Origin: Lentisphaeria bacterium
GTDB lineage: Bacteria > Verrucomicrobiota > Lentisphaeria > Oligosphaerales > JAFGRS01
NCBI GenBank assembly: GCA_016935045.1
Contig: JAFGRS010000286.1
Span: 1 to 6,891, forward strand
Direction of reading: 5' to 3'
Length of the DNA: 6,891 nucleotides
How positions within the stretch are numbered: the first letter of the stretch is position 1; each line of letters opens with the position of its first letter. Positions 1 through 6,600 of the stretch are shown here, piece after piece. Both the position numbers and the translations under genes were made by a program. The notes beneath the pieces were generated by a model. That model was not told the origin of the DNA, searched no databases, and saw only the letters and a program-made list of their open reading frames with translations.

Positions 1-3000
1 ATGGGGGCACCTACTACCTGGCGATGACCTTCGTGGACGGTGAGGGCCTCGATGCGCGGCTCGAGCGGGATGGCCGTCTGCCCGAAGCCGAGGCCCTGCG
101 CATCGCCCGCACCGTGGCCGAAGCCCTGGCCTACGCCTGGGATGAACACCGCCTCCTGCACCGCGACGTCAAACCGGCCAACATCATGACCGACCGCCGC
201 GGCCGCGTGCTGCTCATGGACCTGGGGCTGGCCAAGGACCTCGCCGAGGACCATGGCATGACCCTCACCGGCCAGATGGTCGGCACTCCCCTCTACATGA
301 GCCCCGAACAGGCCCGCGGCCTTCCTGACCCCGGCGTGCAGACGGACATGTATGGCCTCGGGGCGACCCTCTACCACCTCCTCACCGGCGGGCCGCCCTT
401 CACGGGCCCGACCGCGGTGGCCATCCTGACCCAGCACGCCCGGGCGCCCCTGCCGCCGGCGCGGGAACGCAACCCGGAGATCTCCGAGGCCTGCGCCCAC
501 CTGCTCGAGGTCATGCTGGCCAAGGACCCCGCCGCGCGGCACCCCACCTGGCAGGCCCTCATCGCCGACATCGACCGGGTCCTGGCCGGCCAGGCACCGC
601 TGCAGGCGCGTCCGGCGGGCGGCGCCGAGGTCTCGCAGACCACCGCCGCGGCCCAGGTGCGGGCCCACCTCGAACGGCGGGGCAAGCCCCACGCCGAGGT
701 CCGGAAAGCGCCCTCCGAGAACGCCTCGCGTCAGGGCCAGAACCGCCTGGCGCGGGGGCTGACCGTGGCGACGGCGGCGCTGCTCCTGGTGGCGCTGGGT
801 CTCGCGGTCGTCCTGGCCCTGCGCTCGGGCCGGCGCGGGCCGGGGGAACGGGCGGAGCGGGGAAATTGGACGGATTGGACGGATCCGACAGATCGGACCG
901 ATGCGACCGATGCCGCGGCCGCCCCCGAGCGGCCGGCCCCGGCAACCATGCCCACCCCCGGGCGCGACTGGACCGTGCCGGACCTGGGACTGGAGTTGGC
1001 CTGGGTCGCGCCGGGGAGTTTTCGGATGGGGGCGGAGGATGACAGGGACGTCGAGAGGCCGGTTCATCCGGTGCGGATCACGCGGGGGTTCTGGACCGGG
1101 AGGATCGAGGTGACGCGGGCGCAGTACGAAGCCGTCATGGGGGAGTATACGAACCATGAGGACGAACCCGCGAGCCATCCGGTCCAGATGGTCACCTGGC
1201 AGGCGGCGCAGGGTTTCTGCGCACGCCTGACGGAGCGGGAGCGGGCCGCGGGGCGGTTGCCCGCTCTTCCGGACGGCAGCGGAGGGATGCAGGTCTGCCA
1301 CTACCGCCTGCCCACGGAAGCCGAGTGGGAGTACGTGGCGCGGGGCGGGCCGGTGTCCAAGGGCTACCGCTATGCCGGCTCGGACAGCGCGGCCGAGGTG
1401 GGCTGGTTCCGCGGCAACAGCGGGAACCGTCTGCACCCGGGTGGACTGAAGCGCGCCAATGAACTGGGCTTGTTCGACCTGTCGGGCAATGCCTTGGAGT
1501 GGTGCCTGGACGGATACGGGGCCGACTACTACAGCCGTTCGCCGGGGGAAGACCCGGTGAATACGGTTGTGGCCTCGTACCGGGTGGCGCGCGGCGGCTG
1601 TATGAATGCCAACGAAGAAGGTATGCTCGTCACGCACCGTGCGTGGCAGGAGCCGGGATCGCAGTACAGGGGTTACGGCTTCCGGGTCGTGCTTGGGGTG
1701 CCGCCCGTACCGGTTGCCACGGCCGCCGCTGCGGGCGCACCCGCGGGAGCGACTCCCGGCCCAACCGGGGCAGGCACTCCACCGACGCCCGCCGGCGTCG
1801 TCCCCCCGCCGGCGCCTGCCGCGGGCCCCGCCGTGCCGACTTCTGGGGGCACCGTGTCCATGCCGTCCACTCCGTCCATCGCGTCCATTTCCGCGCCGCC
1901 GCCAGCCTCCGTCCCCGTCTTCGACGGGACGGTGGACCTGCTCCTGGCCGGGCGCCGCGATGAAGCCCTCCGCCACTGGCGGCGGGTCCGGGCCGACTCC
2001 TCCGCGGCGCTGACGGAGGAGGCAGCCGCCGCGGTCGAAGGCCTGCTCGCGGCGGCGGCGGGGTTGCCCGGGCGGATTCTGCAGGGCTTCGAGGCGGATG
2101 TGGGCCGGGAGACGACGGTCGAGCTGGCGGATGGGACGCGCCTGACCTGCGAAGTCCGGGAGGTGACCGAAGCGGGGATCCGGGTCCTGGTGGCGGAACG
2201 CCGGGGCGGGGGCTCGACCGTCAAGCTGGGGCGGACGCTGCGTCTCGAGGAACTCTCGACGGGCGAGAGGATTCGTCGTCTCGGCGAGGGCAACGATCCC
2301 GGGCGTGTCCTGTTGCGGGGCCTGCTGGCCATCGAGGGCGGAAGCGCGGATGCGGCCGGGGCCTTCTTCGCCGGGGTGGGGGAACCGCTCGGACCGGCCC
2401 TGGCCCGGGGTCTCGAACGCCGGGAGACCGCCCGGCGCACGGCGGCCCTCCAGGAGGCGCTGAGCGACCTGCTGCGCAGCGCGGCGGGGAAGAGCATCGC
2501 CCTGGAACCCAAGGCGGTCGTCGCCGCCATCCGCGAGCGCTGCGGCGCCGGGAGCGGCCGGGCCGAACGGCTGCGGAAGCGGGTCGAGGAATTCGCGAGG
2601 GAACACGGCCACACCCCCCTCGGGACGCAGTGGCTCCCGGTACTGCGCGAGGCGCTGGCCTTTCCCTTTCCCGGCGAGGACTGGACCGTCCCCGACCTGG
2701 GGATGGAGTTCGTCTGGATCGAGCCCATGAAGCTCTGGGTCGGCAAATACGAGGTGACGAATGGGGAATACCGTCGGCTCGACCCGAATCACTCGTGCGG
2801 CGTCTGGAATGGGGAACGTCCCTTGGACGGCGACCGGCAGCCGGTGACTCTCATCGCCTTCGACGACTGCTGCCGCTATGCAGCCTGGCTCAGCGAACGC
2901 GAGAAACAGGCCGGCCGCCTCCCAAAGGGCTTCGACTACCGCCTCCCCAGCCGGGACGAGTGGATGGCTTTCGCTCAGTGCGGCGACAACCGCACCTACC

Positions 3001-3350
3001 CGTGGGGCAATGCTCCCCTGCCACCCAAGGACTGGAACTACGGCGGCAAGGAACTCCCCGATTGCAAACCGGATGACCCAGACCCGCTTCAGTTGGGCCG
3101 TCTCGGACATCAGGACGCCTTCGTCCATACCTGCCCGGTGGAGCAGAGCGGCCGCAACGACTGGGGGCTTCATGGCGTCGGGGGAAATGCAGGCGAGATC
3201 ACCGCCGCCACACCACGGGGAGTCTTCGATGCTTCCCGTGGAGCCGCCGCCGGCCACCAGTATCTGAGTACGCTGCGCTGTGACTACGGCGCGCCTCTCT
3301 ACAATGGGGCCACCCACGGGGATGGCTTCCGCCTGGTCCTGGGGCAGTGA
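1..3350 (+). CDS. Membrane Ser/Thr protein kinase with two FGE/SUMF1-like domains, 5' partial
   Basis: Predicted to phosphorylate Ser/Thr on unknown cytoplasmic partners in response to something bound outside the membrane. The frame is open to the left edge (first full codon at 3). The residues just before the ATG at 24 (GGTYYLA) match the kinase hinge, so that Met is internal and the P-loop, VAIK lysine and helix-C Glu lie upstream. Numbering from Met24: catalytic loop HRDVKPAN 46-53 with Asp48, Lys50 and Asn53; metal-binding DLG 66-68 in place of DFG; activation segment GTPLYMSPEQ 87-96; helix-F Asp108; Arg172, expected to pair with Glu95. A membrane helix spans about 246-266. FGE-like domain 1 is 315-558, a Pro/Ala-rich linker 559-632, a middle region about 633-884, and FGE-like domain 2 886-1108, ending GFRLVLGQ. 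Family knowledge: such kinases are N-in/C-out. Both FGE-like domains lack the catalytic Cys pair, so sensing is inferred. Kinase call is secure; ligand and substrates are unknown. Confidence 0.93.
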   Translation, partial: GGTYYLAMTFVDGEGLDARLERDGRLPEAEALRIARTVAEALAYAWDEHRLLHRDVKPANIMTDRRGRVLLMDLGLAKDLAEDHGMTLTGQMVGTPLYMSPEQARGLPDPGVQTDMYGLGATLYHLLTGGPPFTGPTAVAILTQHARAPLPPARERNPEISEACAHLLEVMLAKDPAARHPTWQALIADIDRVLAGQAPLQARPAGGAEVSQTTAAAQVRAHLERRGKPHAEVRKAPSENASRQGQNRLARGLTVATAALLLVALGLAVVLALRSGRRGPGERAERGNWTDWTDPTDRTDATDAAAAPERPAPATMPTPGRDWTVPDLGLELAWVAPGSFRMGAEDDRDVERPVHPVRITRGFWTGRIEVTRAQYEAVMGEYTNHEDEPASHPVQMVTWQAAQGFCARLTERERAAGRLPALPDGSGGMQVCHYRLPTEAEWEYVARGGPVSKGYRYAGSDSAAEVGWFRGNSGNRLHPGGLKRANELGLFDLSGNALEWCLDGYGADYYSRSPGEDPVNTVVASYRVARGGCMNANEEGMLVTHRAWQEPGSQYRGYGFRVVLGVPPVPVATAAAAGAPAGATPGPTGAGTPPTPAGVVPPPAPAAGPAVPTSGGTVSMPSTPSIASISAPPPASVPVFDGTVDLLLAGRRDEALRHWRRVRADSSAALTEEAAAAVEGLLAAAAGLPGRILQGFEADVGRETTVELADGTRLTCEVREVTEAGIRVLVAERRGGGSTVKLGRTLRLEELSTGERIRRLGEGNDPGRVLLRGLLAIEGGSADAAGAFFAGVGEPLGPALARGLERRETARRTAALQEALSDLLRSAAGKSIALEPKAVVAAIRERCGAGSGRAERLRKRVEEFAREHGHTPLGTQWLPVLREALAFPFPGEDWTVPDLGMEFVWIEPMKLWVGKYEVTNGEYRRLDPNHSCGVWNGERPLDGDRQPVTLIAFDDCCRYAAWLSEREKQAGRLPKGFDYRLPSRDEWMAFAQCGDNRTYPWGNAPLPPKDWNYGGKELPDCKPDDPDPLQLGRLGHQDAFVHTCPVEQSGRNDWGLHGVGGNAGEITAATPRGVFDASRGAAAGHQYLSTLRCDYGAPLYNGATHGDGFRLVLGQ
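759..821 (+). other. Single transmembrane segment of the kinase
   Basis: Codons 246-266 (numbered from the Met codon at 24) encode about 21 uninterrupted hydrophobic residues, mostly Leu, Ala and Val. Arg-containing flanks lie on both sides (RLARG before, RSGRRG after). It is the only such segment visible in the protein. It separates the kinase domain from the two FGE-like domains, which gives the usual one-pass receptor-kinase layout with the kinase in the cytoplasm and the C-terminal 840 or so residues outside. Orientation is inferred from kinase families; the charges on both sides do not decide it. Confidence 0.85.
866..910 (+). repeat. Five-copy 9-bp tandem array encoding X-Thr-Asp repeats
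   Basis: Five consecutive 9-bp units start at 866, 875, 884, 893 and 902. The first two are identical (ttggacgga); the others are tccgacaga, tcggaccga and tgcgaccga. In the reading frame they give WTD, WTD, PTD, RTD and ATD, directly after the membrane helix and before FGE-like domain 1. Nine is a multiple of three, so copy-number change would not break the frame. The array forms a flexible acidic juxtamembrane linker. A related unit recurs on the opposite strand at 1856-1891. Confidence 0.85.
966..1697 (+). other. FGE/SUMF1-like domain 1 of the kinase, probably non-catalytic
   Basis: Residues 315-558 (from Met24) carry the recognisable FGE series: DWTVPDLG at the start, a GSFRMGAE strand, EVTRAQYEAVMG, YRLPTEAEWEYVARGG, LSGNALEW, and a closing ARGG...YGFRVVLG. 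In catalytic FGE the RGGS motif is followed by a Cys pair (Cys336 and Cys341 in the human enzyme). Here the motif reads RGGCMNAN and, aligned by eye, Ala529 and Met534 sit at the two Cys positions. C526 replaces the Ser of RGGS rather than a catalytic Cys. The fold is clear. Loss of sulfatase-activating chemistry is an inference from the missing cysteines. Confidence 0.85.
1698..1919 (+). other. Pro/Ala/Gly-rich interdomain linker in the kinase
   Basis: Residues 559-632 (from Met24) are almost entirely Pro, Ala, Gly, Val, Thr and Ser, with no charged residue, as expected of a disordered spacer between folded extracellular domains. The later part includes the second 9-bp array, translated as a Ser/Pro-rich stretch. 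The linker separates FGE-like domain 1 from the helical/beta middle region. Confidence 0.75.
1856..1891 (-). repeat. Four-copy 9-bp tandem array, opposite orientation to the array at 866-910
   Basis: GTCCA recurs exactly every 9 bp at 1856, 1865, 1874 and 1883 (units gtccatgcc, gtccactcc, gtccatcgc, gtccatttc). On the minus strand these become units built around TGGAC, such as atggacgga and gtggacggc, closely resembling ttggacgga of the first array. Read in the gene frame the array gives a Ser/Pro/Ile linker instead of X-T-D. The same kind of unit therefore sits in two linkers of one gene in opposite orientations. Confidence 0.8.
1920..2675 (+). other. Middle region of the kinase: helical segments around a small beta-rich unit, function unknown
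   Basis: Residues 633-884 (from Met24) begin with a short helical stretch of TPR-like character (DLLLAGRRDEALRHWRRV). Next comes a region about 690-745 with alternating hydrophobic residues typical of a small beta-barrel (TTVELADGTRLTCEVREV). A further helical part follows, containing RVLLRGLLAIEGGSADAAGA and then many Arg/Glu/Ala. I recall similar segments between FGE-like domains of PVC-group kinases but can assign no named domain. A role as spacer or oligomerisation module is a guess. Confidence 0.55.
2679..3347 (+). other. FGE/SUMF1-like domain 2 of the kinase, divergent and probably non-catalytic
   Basis: Residues 886-1108 (from Met24) open with DWTVPDLGMEFVWI, matching the opening of domain 1 (DWTVPDLGLELAWV); the DNA differs at only about 7 of 42 positions there. 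Later marks are WVGKYEVTNGEY, YRLPSRDEW, YPWGN, CPVEQSGRNDWGLHGVGGN and GFRLVLGQ. The N-terminal F-x-MG strand of domain 1 is absent, the GNVWEW motif has decayed to GNAGEIT, and RGGS to RGAA. By eye His1078 and Thr1083 occupy the catalytic Cys positions. It holds seven cysteines (925, 949, 950, 986, 1014, 1037, 1086), possibly structural disulfides. The two domains are diverged, so this is an old duplication or two separate gains. Confidence 0.85.
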
Positions 3351-3364
3351 GGGGAGGCCGGCGC

Positions 3365-3391
3365 CGCGCGGGTCCGGGGACGTACCGCGCG
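3365..3391 (+). terminator. Possible terminator hairpin after the kinase gene
   Basis: A perfect 7-bp inverted repeat, cgcgcgg (3365-3371) with ccgcgcg (3385-3391), starts 15 bases after the kinase stop codon. Inside the 13-base loop gtc (3372-3374) can pair with gac (3379-3381), leaving a 3-base bulge. The position fits a 3'-end structure. No T-rich tract follows, so a classical intrinsic terminator is not shown, and in GC-rich DNA such repeats can arise by chance. Confidence 0.35.
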
Positions 3392-3451
3392 TGAGGCGGC
3401 TCGAAGGGAGATCCGCCCTCCCGTCCGGGGCAACTCATGGCGCGTGGCCCG

Positions 3452-3481
3452 GGTCCACGTGGTCGGCGGTCCACGTGGTCC
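3452..3481. repeat. Paired ggtccacgtggtc repeats forming an 11-bp-stem hairpin
   Basis: The 13-bp sequence ggtccacgtggtc occurs twice, at 3452-3464 and 3468-3480, a 16-bp period. Each copy contains the palindrome CCACGTGG. Because the core is palindromic, the two copies can also pair with each other: 3452-3462 with 3471-3481, with one T-T mismatch and an 8-base loop (3463-3470). It lies 102 bp past the kinase stop and 213 bp past the hydrolase stop. It could be a two-sided transcription end, a paired protein-binding site, or a remnant of an intergenic repeat. The sequence does not decide between them. Confidence 0.6.
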
Positions 3482-3693
3482 GAATCGACGCACGACCCTC
3501 GACCAGGCTCAGGTTCTGCGAGAGTGCGCCTCCCACATTGTCAGAGTCCCAAGGGAATTGTATTGCGCTCAGGGCCCGGGGTGCACGCTGCCTCCGCCGG
3601 CGCCCCCACCAACGTCACCGTGTTTCCGTTCGCGAGCACCCAGTCTGCCGCGTAGGCTCTGGCTTCCCGTTCCGTGCGCCGAGTTCCCTCGTG

Positions 3694-6600
3694 TCACCAG
3701 CGGAAGAAGCGGTAGGGGTCGTCCCACTCCCGGGCCTGGTCGACATACAGCCCCTCGTTCCAGCGTCCGGTTTCCGGGGGGTCGCAGGGTGTCAGGCGGA
3801 CATCCTCGAGCCAGAGTGTGCCGGTGCTGCCGTGCCAGATCTGGAAGCGGGTGCGCTCCGTGGCGGTTCCCCGGGCCTGTGCCAGGAACTCGACCTCCTT
3901 CCAGGCGGGGGAGGGGCAGAAGCGCTGGTACTCGAGGAGGGCCTTCCAGGCGGTCGTGTCCTGGAGGGCCACCGTGACCATGCCGTTCCCGAATCCGGTC
4001 CCCCGGGCCCGCAGGGCGATACGGTACCATTGCCCCTCGATGACCGGCACCCCGTGCTGGGCCAGCATGACACTGCCTTTGCCCTTGGCGCCGAAACCGG
4101 CACAGTCGAGGCGGAGAGCGCGGGATTCCGGGTCCGGACCCCCTGCTTCAAGGGTACACGCCGCCCCCTCGGCATCGGCGCTGAACTCCCAGTGGTCCGG
4201 CATCCCGTCGCCGTCGGCATCCGTGTCGAAACGCCCGTTGCGCAGCACGGATTCCACCTCGCCGGATCGGGGCGGAGTGCCGAAACGCGACAGCAGCGGC
4301 GTGTGGCAGGGGGCCCCCATGTTGGCCAGGAGCCGGGTCAGCAGGTAGGACGCGCGCCGGTAGGTGCGACGGAGAGGGTGATGCTCGGTCAAGGCGGTGG
4401 TCGGCGGCGGAGCGTCCGTCTCGCGGGGACGCGGCGACTCCTCGGCGCCGGCCGGCGGCGAGGCCATACGGTAAGGAGTAAGCTGACAATACACCGTATC
4501 TCCGTCCCGGTCCCCGGCCAGCACGCCGTTGCCGAAGGGGGTCGCGCCACCGACGACGAGGGGGAGCGTCCGGGGGTCACGGTTGTGCACATCGGCGGGG
4601 CTGATGCCGGCCAGCGGCGACCCGGACGGGAAGGGCTCGAACCAGGTGGCGATGTGCTCCCCGGGCTCCGTGCGTATCGCCCCGGGCAGGAAGGCATCGA
4701 CCGCTCCGGCGTCGAGGCCGAGGGCCAGGAGACGCCCGCCGCCGTCCAGAAAGGCGCTCACGTCCCCCCGCGCGGGGACGGCCGGAGCCCCGGCGCCGAC
4801 GATCAGGATGCGGTCCGGGGGAATGGCGCCCCCGTCGTAGGGTTGAACCGCAATGCCGGCATACGCCAGATGGTGGAGACCATCCACGGCGCCGGCATGG
4901 ACCACCTGCCGAACCGGGTGCGGACGCCACGTATCGGCATAGCGCAGGATGTTGCGCACCAGGGTGTCGGCCGCCGGGTCGGACTCGCTGCGCGCCGTGA
5001 CATCCATCTGGCAGAAGAGGATCATGCCGCGGCCCTCGCGGTACTCGAGCAGGGGGCTGTACTGCAGGCTGAAGCCGCCGTCGCAGATGGGCAGGAAGTC
5101 ACCCCGGGCGGGTTTCTCGATGAGCACGGACGCGACGCTGCCCCGGCAGCCGCAGCGCCACAGACGCGGCACTTCGAGGCCGCACCAGCGCACCGTGGGC
5201 GCCCCGGAATAGGGCCCGCCGGGTTCGTAGCCCAGACGCGGCGGCAGGAGGGTGGCTTCGCCGCGCCAGTCGCGCAGGTGTTCGGGTCCCAGCCCGGCCA
5301 GGAGGGGATGGTCCGGGACGCGGGGAAAGACCTGCCGCAGACCGTACTCGGCGATGCGGAACCCGAGGCGTCCTTCGAGGACGTCGGCCCGCTGCTCGAA
5401 GACGATGACGCGCAGTCCGTCCCGGACCGGGGCGAGATCGGGACCCGGACCGTCCACGCGGAGGGCCCGCCGACCCAGGATCAGGACGCGGACCCCCGCA
5501 AGATCGTCTCCGGGGCCGACGGGACGGGCCGAAACCCCCAGGGCCGCAAGCAGCCGGGCGGTGTCGCCCTCGGGATCCAGCAGGGCGACGTCGGTCATGG
5601 GAGGGACGGGCGGCGGCGCGGGCAGCACGTCCAGGGCAAAGGCATCCTCCTGGGTCTCGCCGGTGTCGAAGCGGACCGTGGCCGAGAGGGTGTAGGTCCT
5701 GGGCGCAAGGTCCTCAGGCAGGACGAAGCGCAGGGGGATCCGCTGCTGTTCCCCGGTGGGCAGGGCTTCGACCCGGGCGTTTCCGGCGAGCGGCGCGGGC
5801 AGGTCCAGGGACCAGGCGCAGTGGCAGGCCACGGTCTCGCGGGAGTTGTTGATCAGGACGAGTTGTTTTTCGACGGTCTCCCCGGGGAGGAAGTTGTGGC
5901 TCTTGCCGGTGAAGTGTGCCGCTTCGCCGGCGATGTAGGCGAGGAGGGGGCCGTTGTTGCGGATGAGCGCCGTCGCGGTGGCGGTGGGGATCCAGTCGGC
6001 GGGCTCGAAGGCAAGGTCCATGCGCTCGTACTGCTGGTCGATGAAGTCGGGGCTGAAGCCGGGCCTCTGCAGGGCCTCCCAGTCGACGGGAAGCTCGCGG
6101 CGGCCGCGGTCGACGCCGTCCCGGAGCCGCCAGAAGCGGTGGTGTTCCCAGGGGGAATTGGCCGAGAGACCCCAGGTGCGGAAGGCGCGCCAGTTCGCGA
6201 CCGTGTAGAGGCTCTGTACGGGCTCCATCTCCTCGATGCGGCGTTCGCCCACCTGGTACGGGTAATCCCAACGGTGCCAGAGCCTGCCGGCGCGAAATTG
6301 GGCCGCCTCCCAGCGGATGTTCTCCGCCTCGCGCTCGCTGCTGCGGAAGGCGGCAGCGCCGAGAAACTGGGCGTTCCACTCCGCCAGGCAGTAATCCCAG
6401 GGCACAACCGCGCTGCCGAAGGTGCGCTTGCCCTTGTACCAGCCGCGGTAGAGGGTCCAGTCCCAGCCGAAGGGGGCCCCGTACTCGCACAGAAAGACGG
6501 GCTTGACCCCCTCCGTCGCCCAGTGTTCGAACCAGTCGTCCAGTTCCTGCACCGGCGCCCAGTTCGGATAGAAGTTCACCGTGTGCATGGAGCCGAGGTT

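Larger units (their letters stand above)
3351..3693. other. Intergenic gap between convergent genes
   Basis: This 343-bp stretch separates the two facing stop codons. It contains two inverted repeats (3365-3391 and 3452-3481), listed separately. A visibly AT-richer patch at about 3531-3570 differs from the surrounding sequence. The part at 3496-3513 (cctcgaccaggctcagg within it) has an imperfectly symmetric look, like a degraded short intergenic repeat, but I cannot name a family. No tRNA, rRNA or convincing small gene is seen. Short open frames here have no good ribosome-binding site and no recognisable product. Confidence 0.7.

Noticed and set aside
24..26. ATG as the start of the kinase gene
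   Set aside because: The seven preceding in-frame codons encode a normal kinase hinge (GGTYYLA), and starting here would remove the whole ATP-binding N-lobe. The gene simply enters from the left edge.
1673..2746. 357-codon open frame on the minus strand
   Set aside because: It lies wholly opposite the kinase gene, is dominated by Arg/Ser/Pro/Ala, and shows no domain. It is an expected antisense shadow in GC-rich coding DNA.
3538..3566. Promoter-like TTGTCA, 17 bp, TATTGC on the plus strand
   Set aside because: The -10 matches consensus at only 3 of 6 positions, and no plus-strand gene follows. It most likely reflects the local AT-richer patch.
3437..3655. Small plus-strand open frame of 72 codons in the gap
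   Set aside because: No convincing ribosome-binding site precedes the ATG, the hairpin repeat lies inside it, and the product resembles nothing known. The overlapping frame at 3444-3977 runs into the hydrolase-like gene antisense and is equally unsupported.
3351..3693. A DGR template repeat, CRISPR repeats or an insertion-sequence end in the gap
   Set aside because: No near-copy of the kinase 3' end, no spaced repeat series, and no terminal inverted repeats with target duplication were found by reading both strands.
5714..6490. 258-codon open frame on the minus strand in another frame of the hydrolase-like gene
   Set aside because: Its Arg/Pro/Gly-rich composition without motifs, and full overlap with a gene having clear domains, mark it as a shadow.
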